From a virus, in the IMG/VR virus record IMGVR_UViG_3300032213_001125, positions 1-27,623 of that record: a DNA stretch of 27,623 bases; one strand, given 5' to 3'. Below are positions 23,629 through 27,623 of the stretch, piece by piece (position 1 is the stretch's first letter; each line of letters starts with the position of its first letter). A program made the position numbers and the translations under genes. Below the pieces are notes generated by a model, which was not told the DNA's origin, did no database searches, and worked only from the letters and a program-made list of their open reading frames with translations.

Positions 23629-23844
23629 CTACCAGATTATAACCAAGTCATCTTGCCACTCAGCGACACCATCGCAGGCAATGTTCCACTTCTTCTCGGA
23701 ACCAGCCCAACTCTCTTCCGAATAACAAGTCGTCAAGATGCGAACACCAGCCGCCAGACGCTCCTCACCATCCTCAATCACCCGCCAAACCAAATGATCC
23801 GCAGGCCCAGCCTTGGTGTTAAACCTGATCTGATAGTGCTTCAC
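23629..23844 (-). CDS. 71-aa small phage protein, GTG start
   Basis: The start is set at the GTG 23844-23842, just outside the tRNA gene. The frame upstream of it runs into the tRNA, which rules out the longer 81-aa version. A weak GGGGA lies four bases upstream. The product contains HLVWRVIEDGEERLAAGVRI and WAGSEKKWNIACDGVAEW. This strand-rich pattern (RFNTK..., WRV.EDG.E.L..GV.I, KWNI.C.G.A.W) I associate with small proteins of tailed phages, but I cannot name the family. It starts 16 nt after the tRNA 3' end on the same strand, so it is probably cotranscribed with it. Confidence 0.6.
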   Translation of the reverse strand: MKHYQIRFNTKAGPADHLVWRVIEDGEERLAAGVRILTTCYSEESWAGSEKKWNIACDGVAEWQDDLVIIW

Positions 23845-23859
23845 GAAAGTCCCCAAGGT

Positions 23860-23936
23860 TGGTTGCGGAGGCAAGATTTGAACTTGCGGCCTTCTGGTTA
23901 TGAGCCAGACGAGCTACCGGGCTGCTCCACTCCGCG
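23860..23936 (-). tRNA. Initiator tRNA-Met (CAU), CCA encoded
   Basis: The complete 77-nt cloverleaf can be drawn. The acceptor arm CGCGGAG pairs with CTCCGCA and has the C1-A72 mismatch typical of bacterial initiator tRNA. The D arm has GAGC/GCTC with the A11-U24 pair also typical of initiators. The anticodon loop is CTCATAA (anticodon CAU), and the T arm GCAAG/CTTGC has loop TTCAAAT. The 3' CCA is encoded. Most of the sequence matches bacterial tRNA-fMet. The anticodon stem has G30-C40 and G31-C39 but U29-A41 in place of the G29-C41 of the classical three G-C pairs. It would deliver formyl-methionine to the ribosomal P site at start codons. Confidence 0.95.
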
Positions 23937-23947
23937 CCAGTGAACCT

Positions 23948-23978
23948 AACTACAATCAAACAACACCCGATTGTAGTT
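23948..23978 (-). terminator. Perfect 10-bp hairpin between the first late gene and the tRNA
   Basis: The arms AACTACAATC (23948-23957) and GATTGTAGTT (23969-23978) pair perfectly around an 11-nt loop. On the minus strand the structure follows the end of the 74-aa gene by 18 nt and ends 11 nt before the tRNA 5' end. No T-run follows, so instead of a terminator it may be a processing signal for tRNA 5' maturation or an RNA stabiliser. Confidence 0.5.
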
Positions 23979-23996
23979 TCAGCCCCAAAACTTCAA

Positions 23997-24221
23997 TCAC
24001 TCAGTGCGCCAAACCCGAACGCCACCCTCAACACGCCGAGCAACAAACTTCTTCCCCAGACGCTTGCCGTAATTGTACGCCGTCGAGTGCATCCGCTTCG
24101 GACCAGCCATGTCCTCAAGCGCTACAAAGAAACTCTCCCCCACTTCCATCGTCTTAAACGGGTACTTCCCAGACACCGGACGCGGCGCAGGCATCTCGTA
24201 TCCCCTATCAACTTGGTACAT
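23997..24221 (-). CDS. Small DUF7303-like protein, first gene of the late module (74 aa)
   Basis: A perfect AGGAGG ribosome binding site lies 5 nt before the ATG at 24221-24219. The product has a GKYPFKTMEVGESFFVALED segment, followed by STAYNYGKRLGKKFVARRVE and a strand ending VRVWRTE. This KYPF..M.VGESFFV pattern I associate with a small phage/prophage family annotated as DUF7303; the name is from memory. The basic middle helix could contact nucleic acid. It opens the minus-strand module facing the divergent control region and could be an early product made from that promoter region. Confidence 0.7.
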   Translation of the reverse strand: MYQVDRGYEMPAPRPVSGKYPFKTMEVGESFFVALEDMAGPKRMHSTAYNYGKRLGKKFVARRVEGGVRVWRTE

Positions 24222-24363
24222 GAAATCCTCCTGTTAACTAACACCACATTAACATCATTTATTTGAACAGCAAATTTTTTTTGGGGAAGGACGGCATGTG
24301 GGTGCCACCCCCTAGGCCCCCCCGTGGACCACCGACGTGGGCAGATGCAAGCCCTGATGCTGG

Positions 24364-24396
24364 CCTTACCATGCCCTTGCCATGCCCTAGCCATGT
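24364..24396 (+). repeat. Three 11-bp tandem repeats
   Basis: The units CCTTACCATGC, CCTTGCCATGC and CCTAGCCATGT follow each other directly; the second differs from the first by one base and the third from the second by two. The spacing of about one helical turn would place protein contacts on the same face of the DNA. They could be iteron-type or regulator binding sites, and they end against the palindrome at 24394-24403. Confidence 0.75.
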
Positions 24397-24403
24397 CATG
24401 ACA
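24394..24403. promoter_or_regulatory. Perfect 10-bp palindrome TGTCATGACA
   Basis: TGTCATGACA is a perfect inverted repeat without spacer that overlaps the last of the three 11-bp repeats by three bases. A dimeric regulator could bind here. No functional data can be read from the sequence. Confidence 0.4.
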
Positions 24404-24605
24404 AGCACTTTCGCGCCAAAAACAGTGCCAAAAAAGGTAAACCGTCCCAATGACCAGACCCCTGTCAAAATATTGACGCGCGGGCGGTGCCCCTTCCCTG
24501 AATTAGTTTATTTTTGAACGATCTTATTGGATAACTAATAGACCCATATTGGTGAATAGACTTAGCTTTAGGTTATATCATATCTTTACAACAATCATAT
24601 ATATG

Positions 24606-24639
24606 GTAGTATTACTACATAAGCTAATAACTAGCTTAT
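24606..24639. promoter_or_regulatory. Two adjacent dyads upstream of the ardC-like gene
   Basis: GTAGT-ATT-ACTAC (24606-24618) is directly followed by ATAAGCTA-ATAAC-TAGCTTAT (24619-24639), an 8-bp perfect inverted repeat with a 5-nt centre. They lie 38 to 71 nt before the ATG at 24677, between the promoter candidate and the start. They fit operator sites or RNA hairpins in the leader. Confidence 0.5.
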
Positions 24640-24676
24640 ACCAAAAACATATAGATATATAGCAAGGGATAAGCCA

Positions 24677-25534
24677 ATGCGGAATATTCACAAAGAGATC
24701 AGCGACAAGATCGTTGCTGCAATGGAGCAGGGCACCTTGCCTTGGATCAAGCCTTGGTCAGGTATGGGCGGGTCTGGAATGCCGCGCAATGCTATCACGC
24801 GCCGCGCATATTCCGGTTGCAACGTCACATTGCTTTGGCTCGCTGGTGAGGCTGGTGGTTACATCAGCAATCGGTGGCTCACCTACAAACAAGCGCAAGA
24901 GGCCGGTGGCAACGTCAAGAAAGGCGAAAAAGCCACTATGGTGGTTTACGCATCCACCTTTGACAAAAAGAACGACCAGGGCGAGATCGAGCGCATTCCG
25001 TTTCTCAAAGCCTTTTCGGTCTTTGCCTTGGAACAATGCGAAGGCTTGGATCACCTAATCGAAAAGCCCAAGGCGCTTAACCCTGACCAGCGCGACGCTG
25101 AAACAGATGCTTTTCTGACATCCACCAGCGCTGATATCCGGCATGGCGAGGGCAGGGCATATTATCAGCATTCAGACGATTTTATTATGCTGCCACCGTT
25201 TGAAGCATTCAAATCCGGCACCGGATACTATGAAACAGCGCTGCATGAATTGGTGCACTGGTCAGGGCACGGAAAGCGCTGCAATCGTCAATTTGGCAAG
25301 CGCTTTGGTGATCGCGCCTATGCAGCAGAAGAATTGGTTGCGGAATTGGGCGCCGCATTTATGTGCGCTGAATTTGGCTACGATGCTGTAACGCAACATG
25401 CAGCCTACATTCAGAATTGGATCAAAATGATTAAAGACGATCCGAAAGCCTTTGTCACAGCATCAAGCAAGGCGAGCCAAGCAGTCGAATATCTCAGGGG
25501 GCTTGCAATCGAAGACCAAGCCTTAGCAGCCTGA
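24677..25534 (+). CDS. ArdC-like antirestriction protein (285 aa)
   Basis: The N-terminal domain (residues 1-125) matches the ArdC/TraC-type ssDNA-binding domain: IHKEISDKIVAAMEQGTLPW, IKPWSG, then RAYSGCNVTLLWLAG, KQAQEAGGNVKKGEKAT and VFALEQCEGL. The C-terminal domain is a zinc-metallopeptidase-like domain with HELVHWSGH (His190, Glu191, His194) and EELVAELGAAF with Glu219 as probable third ligand. ArdC proteins, best known from conjugative plasmids, protect incoming DNA against host restriction. As first gene of the plus-strand module behind the control region, it would be made early, which suits that role. AAGGGAT precedes the ATG. Whether it is active here cannot be told. Confidence 0.85.
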   Translation: MRNIHKEISDKIVAAMEQGTLPWIKPWSGMGGSGMPRNAITRRAYSGCNVTLLWLAGEAGGYISNRWLTYKQAQEAGGNVKKGEKATMVVYASTFDKKNDQGEIERIPFLKAFSVFALEQCEGLDHLIEKPKALNPDQRDAETDAFLTSTSADIRHGEGRAYYQHSDDFIMLPPFEAFKSGTGYYETALHELVHWSGHGKRCNRQFGKRFGDRAYAAEELVAELGAAFMCAEFGYDAVTQHAAYIQNWIKMIKDDPKAFVTASSKASQAVEYLRGLAIEDQALAA

Positions 25535-25543
25535 CAATAACAA

Positions 25544-25570
25544 AGGGGCTTGACATATAATCGAGCCCCT
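25544..25570 (+). terminator. Hairpin with TATAAT in the loop after the ardC-like gene
   Basis: AGGGGCT (25544-25550) pairs with AGCCCCT (25564-25570) around a 13-nt loop that contains TATAAT. There is no T-run after it. It may reduce readthrough from the ardC-like gene or protect its message. The TATAAT could instead be a -10 element for the small genes that follow, but no matching -35 box is seen at proper distance. Confidence 0.4.
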
Positions 25571-25610
25571 CACATACTACAGACAACCACAACAAACATA
25601 GGATAAGCAA

Positions 25611-25814
25611 ATGTTCAAATTCGAAAAGAAAACAGGCCAAGGCGAGCCAGATTTTTGGTCTCTGCGTGTAACCAAGTGGTTTGGTTTGAAAATCCAATCT
25701 TGGGATACGAAAGATAACAGAGGCATTTGCTTTTTTGTTTGGTATCCAAAAAGCAAAACACGCCTTGGCTATGCGAGCGCATGGTTGCCGCTGAATATAA
25801 TCAAAACCAACTAA
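25611..25814 (+). CDS. 67-aa aromatic-rich basic protein
   Basis: The product is short, basic and rich in Trp, Phe and Lys (MFKFEKKTGQGEPDFWSLRV, then WFGLKIQSW and FVWYPKSKTRLGYASAWLP). It looks like a small globular beta protein. AGGATAAGCAAATG surrounds its start, a leader shared with two other genes of the module. No family is recognised. As part of the early-type module, a host-takeover or anti-defence role is conceivable but only by position. Confidence 0.6.
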   Translation: MFKFEKKTGQGEPDFWSLRVTKWFGLKIQSWDTKDNRGICFFVWYPKSKTRLGYASAWLPLNIIKTN

Positions 25815-25830
25815 TCGAAGGGATAAGCAA

Positions 25831-26109
25831 ATGAAAATCAAATCGATCTCTGACTTTCGTGCAGCCATTCGCAATGGCGCTTATGCCTGGCCCGGAGGCT
25901 ATCCCTGCTATTTCGTCACCAGTGATGGCGAAGCGCTTTCCTTCGAAGCAGCAAAGCAGGAGCGGCGCAACATAATCGATAGCATTGCCAATCATTTAAA
26001 CGATGGATGGCGCGTCGTAGGTGTCGACATCAATTGGGAAGATGGCGAACTAACTTGTGTGCATACGGGCAAGCGCATCGAAAGCGCTTATGCGGAGGAG
26101 GAGGCATAA
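25831..26109 (+). CDS. 92-aa phage/plasmid-type small protein
   Basis: The product begins MKIKSISDFRAAIRNGAYAW followed by PGGYPCYFVTSDGEALSFEA, then a helix AKQERRNIIDSIANHL and a strand pair with WRVVGVDINWEDGELTCVHT. The W.VVGVDINWEDGEL.C.HTG end is a pattern common to small accessory phage and plasmid proteins. The start is preceded by AAGGGATAAGCAA as for neighbouring genes. It ends 1 nt before the next tiny ORF. Function unknown. Confidence 0.7.
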   Translation: MKIKSISDFRAAIRNGAYAWPGGYPCYFVTSDGEALSFEAAKQERRNIIDSIANHLNDGWRVVGVDINWEDGELTCVHTGKRIESAYAEEEA

Positions 26110-26110
26110 C

Positions 26111-26203
26111 ATGACGCAATCTCAAATAGATAGCTTCGCCTTTTATGGTTGCATCGCGCTTGTGATCGCATCAACGGCTCTAATCGGTTATATGGGGGGT
26201 TAA
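26111..26203 (+). CDS. 30-aa single-helix membrane peptide
   Basis: The ORF reads MTQSQIDSFAFYGCIALVIA and ends STALIGYMGG. Residues about 9-28 form one hydrophobic helix long enough to span a membrane. A GGAGG ribosome binding site lies 6 nt before the ATG, and the ORF fills the gap between its neighbours with spacers of one base each, so I regard it as real despite its size. It could be a small inner-membrane effector (superinfection or host modulation), but this is inference from topology. Confidence 0.6.
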   Translation: MTQSQIDSFAFYGCIALVIASTALIGYMGG

Positions 26204-26204
26204 C

Positions 26205-26456
26205 ATGGATCTGACTGAAGCAATGCTCGAAGGCTGGAACGCATCAGATCCGCAGATCGACAATCCCTATTTGTGGTCAAGCCCGTCCTGGCTGGCATTC
26301 AATGCTGGTGCAGCCTTTTACAAATTGGGGACTAGCAAACCCGTCAAATGCAAAGCCAGTAGGGGATACACCTTGCGGGTTTTCTCAGCCGCAAACGAAT
26401 GGATCGCGACCCCAGGGCGCAATCTTGATGGCTGGTCTTTTAATCGGAGGGGATAA
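26205..26456 (+). CDS. 83-aa small protein of the early module
   Basis: The product begins MDLTEAMLEGWNASDPQIDN and contains PYLWSSPSWLAFNAGAAFYK, then GYTLRVFSAANEWIATPG. A helical start is followed by Trp/Phe-rich segments, which resembles small accessory proteins with a GW.AS.....NPY...S..W.AW..G.A.Y pattern of phage genomes. A GGGGGG stretch lies 5 nt upstream as ribosome binding site. It follows the tiny membrane peptide with one base between. Function unknown. Confidence 0.65.
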   Translation: MDLTEAMLEGWNASDPQIDNPYLWSSPSWLAFNAGAAFYKLGTSKPVKCKASRGYTLRVFSAANEWIATPGRNLDGWSFNRRG

Positions 26457-26457
26457 C

Positions 26458-26841
26458 ATGCAAACCATCGAAGATCACCTTGGACAAATCGCAACCACCT
26501 ACTCAGCCCAGCGCGACAAATACAAATCGATACCCGGTCTATACACTCGCGCCGCAGTGATCGCATCGCAGACATTGGGCCGCCAGATCAGTGAGCATGA
26601 GATTGCTCTGATCGAGATGGCAATAACGCAAGCGCAGATCGCGCTCGATCCATCTGATCAGAGTTCCTACGCCCGTTTGGCAGTGATCGCGTCCATCGCA
26701 TCAAAATATGCAAACGCACCGCCGAAAGATAATTACGGGTTAGCAAACAAGGCTGACCTGATCAGCGAACTAGAAGAGATCGCCAGCGCTAAGGCAATGG
26801 CTCAGAAGTTAGGGCCAGCTAGCCCTGACACGCCCGGCTGA
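26458..26841 (+). CDS. DUF6378-like helical protein, last gene of the plus module (127 aa)
   Basis: The reading frame is open from 26302, but I place the start at the ATG 26458-26460. That ATG is one base after the previous stop and has GGAGGGG about 6 nt upstream; the part before it overlaps the preceding gene. The product is almost fully helical and starts MQTIEDHLGQIATTYSAQRD. Its core HEIALIEMAITQAQIALDPS, then DQSSYARLAVIASIASKYA, resembles the phage family DUF6378 (a helical pattern with 'ma..K.aR......D.w.D..gY.ala'). The family assignment is from memory and moderate. A hairpin CCCGG-CTGA-CCGGG covers its stop codon. Confidence 0.65.
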   Translation: MQTIEDHLGQIATTYSAQRDKYKSIPGLYTRAAVIASQTLGRQISEHEIALIEMAITQAQIALDPSDQSSYARLAVIASIASKYANAPPKDNYGLANKADLISELEEIASAKAMAQKLGPASPDTPG

Positions 26842-26863
26842 CCGGGTGGCTTATCCTGACTTG

Positions 26864-26891
26864 AGGGGGGCTCTAGGGCTCCCCTTTTTTT
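26864..26891 (+). terminator. Rho-independent terminator of the plus-strand module
   Basis: A G/C-rich stem (AGGGGGGCT against GGCTCCCCT with G-T wobbles, loop of about 4 nt) is directly followed by seven T residues (26885-26891). An outer 6-bp repeat CCTGAC/GTCAGG (26855-26860 and 26892-26897) encloses the whole. This is the clearest terminator of the window; it ends the plus-strand genes before the converging minus-strand gene at 26918. Confidence 0.9.
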
Positions 26892-26917
26892 GTCAGGCTA
26901 CTACCCTACCAGACTGA

Positions 26918-27436
26918 TCAGAGATCGCCGTCCTTGGGCTTCCTAATCAATTTACGGGCACGTTCAGATAGTGTGGGAGGAGTTTCGGGGCCGCGTTTCT
27001 CCAGATCGGCAAGCCAGGCTTGTGCTTTCGCCTTGATCTGATCGGCTGTCGGCTGGTCGTGTCTGATCGGCACCCCGCCTAGTTCGTGCCGCAGCTTCTT
27101 GAACAGTTCGTTGATGCGCATCCGATTGACCGCCTCGCGCTGTGGCTCCGGTTTAGGGGCTGGCCGGTAAATGCCTCGCGTGAAGGTGGGATCATACTGA
27201 TCGGGGAACAGTGTCGGGACAGTGTAGGTGCCGCCGGTCCGCATCTGATGGCGTAGAAACGCAGCCTTGTTGCCCATCTTCTTCGACAGGAAATAGCGTT
27301 CCCATTCGTCAGCCGGATGTCCTGGCTTGAGTTGCAGACCCAGCTTGTCAGGGTCTTTCGCCCTGCCCTTCATAAACGACAGTGCCGACTTATCCCATTC
27401 CGGCATCTCGACTTCTGGCTTGTTCTTAGTTTGCAT
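26918..27436 (-). CDS. Unknown basic protein converging on the terminator (172 aa)
   Basis: The start is placed at the ATG 27436-27434, which has GGAGG 7 nt upstream; the longer frame to 27472 overlaps the previous gene by 47 nt. The product starts MQTKNKPEVEMPEWDKSALS and is charged, Pro-rich and mostly helical. It contains WERYFLSKKMGNKAAFLRHQ, then MRTGGTYTVPTLFPDQYDP, and ends in a Lys/Arg-rich tail. The gene overlaps the end of the replication-type gene by 11 nt, so the two are probably cotranscribed. The context suggests a role in replication, such as helicase loading, but I do not recognise a domain. Confidence 0.6.
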   Translation of the reverse strand: MQTKNKPEVEMPEWDKSALSFMKGRAKDPDKLGLQLKPGHPADEWERYFLSKKMGNKAAFLRHQMRTGGTYTVPTLFPDQYDPTFTRGIYRPAPKPEPQREAVNRMRINELFKKLRHELGGVPIRHDQPTADQIKAKAQAWLADLEKRGPETPPTLSERARKLIRKPKDGDL

Positions 27437-27623
27437 TGCTAGTCCTCCGGTGAAGGTCTTGAAGATACGCAATACGCTTACGCTCCTGTTCCTCGAACTC
27501 CTCCTCGCTCAGCCGCACCGGCATGTTCGGGAGTTCGTCCTCCCAGCGCTTGCCGTTCAACCAGCTAGCCGGGTGAGGGATAAATTGCTTGTCCTCGTTC
27601 CAGACTGATCGCTCGACAGCCGA
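27426..27623 (-). CDS. C-terminal end of a phage replication-type protein, partial
   Basis: Only the last 65 residues are in the window; the 5' part lies beyond the right edge. They contain KQFIPHPASWLNGKRWEDE followed by an acidic/basic helix (RLSEEEFEEQERKRIAYL) and end at TAA 27428-27426. The F.IP.P..WLN...W.DE signature is characteristic of the C-terminal segments of many phage replication initiators and DnaD/O-type helicase-loader proteins. The call is thus well founded as a type, but the N-terminal DNA-binding part cannot be seen. The frame was assigned by me from the edge and has no internal stop. Confidence 0.7.
   Translation of the reverse strand, partial: SAVERSVWNEDKQFIPHPASWLNGKRWEDELPNMPVRLSEEEFEEQERKRIAYLQDLHRRTSNAN

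Larger units (their letters stand above)
24222..24676. promoter_or_regulatory. Divergent control region, 455 nt without genes
   Basis: The stretch separates the minus-strand late module from the plus-strand early module. From left to right it holds an A/T-rich leader with a T8 run (minus-strand leader side), a G/C-rich segment (about 24282-24345), three 11-bp tandem repeats, a palindrome and then an AT-rich part from about 24505 to 24676. A plus-strand promoter candidate is TTGAAC at 24514-24519 with TAATAG at 24536-24541 (16-nt spacing). Two dyads lie just before the first plus-strand gene. I see no convincing ORF. An origin of replication could also lie here, but no proof exists in the sequence. 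Confidence 0.6.

Noticed and set aside
23860-23936. tRNA gene as an integration (att) scar of a temperate element
   Set aside because: The tRNA is complete with its own CCA, no integrase is in the window, and there is no second partial copy of its 3' end; an att site would need a host junction to show.
24263-24517. Plus-strand ORF of 84 codons in the divergent control region
   Set aside because: No ribosome binding site, strong Pro/Arg bias from a G/C-rich patch, and it runs through the tandem repeats and palindrome.
26302-26841. 179-codon version of the last plus-strand gene
   Set aside because: The first 52 codons overlap the preceding gene in another frame; the ATG at 26458 has a strong ribosome binding site.
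1-27623. CRISPR array, insertion sequence or rRNA
   Set aside because: No regularly spaced direct repeats of suitable length, no transposase-like ORF with terminal inverted repeats and no rRNA-like stretch were seen.

Overview
The window is a dense stretch of a tailed double-stranded DNA phage genome, most likely a short-tailed (podovirus-type) phage of a Gram-negative bacterium. The protein sizes and gene order support this: large terminase of about 589 aa, portal 533 aa, major capsid 336 aa, an adaptor-like protein of 211 aa, and a nozzle-like protein of 738 aa. No long tape-measure, sheath or baseplate genes are present. The host cannot be read directly from the sequence. An alphaproteobacterial host is a guess from the style of the encoded initiator tRNA and of the small phage proteins. 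No integrase or repressor of lysogeny is visible.

Layout. From about 24.2 kb down to the left edge, everything is on the minus strand and reads as one very long late module. In transcription order it holds a small DUF-type protein, an initiator tRNA-Met gene, a small protein, a family-2 glycosyltransferase and a radical SAM protein with an auxiliary cysteine set. Next come the large terminase, a helix-turn-helix protein, a zinc-ribbon protein, the portal, three very small ORFs (two of them tiny Arg/Lys-rich peptides) and a Pro/Gly-rich protein. These are followed by a scaffold-like coiled-coil protein, the major capsid protein, two small virion-type proteins, the adaptor, the nozzle with six internal repeats, an S74 self-cleaving fibre and further fibre-type proteins. 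The module ends with a membrane/coiled-coil protein, five genes for candidate internal or ejected virion proteins and a cluster of very small genes, including a holin-like membrane protein. Many neighbouring genes overlap by 1 to 4 nt at stop/start junctions (TAATG, TGATG, ATGA, TTGA), which points to translational coupling.

From 24.2 to 24.7 kb lies a non-coding divergent control region with three 11-bp tandem repeats, a perfect 10-bp palindrome, an AT-rich segment and two adjacent dyads. From it, a plus-strand early-type module runs from 24.7 to 26.8 kb: an ArdC-like antirestriction protein followed by five small proteins, closed by a strong rho-independent terminator. Beyond that terminator, two minus-strand genes converge on it. 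One is an unknown 172-aa protein; the other is the C-terminal end of a protein that resembles phage replication (O/DnaD-type) proteins.

The most unusual items are a complete phage-encoded initiator tRNA with CCA and a changed anticodon-stem pair, a glycosyltransferase/radical SAM gene pair directly ahead of the terminase, and two tiny strongly basic ORFs with good ribosome binding sites between portal and scaffold.
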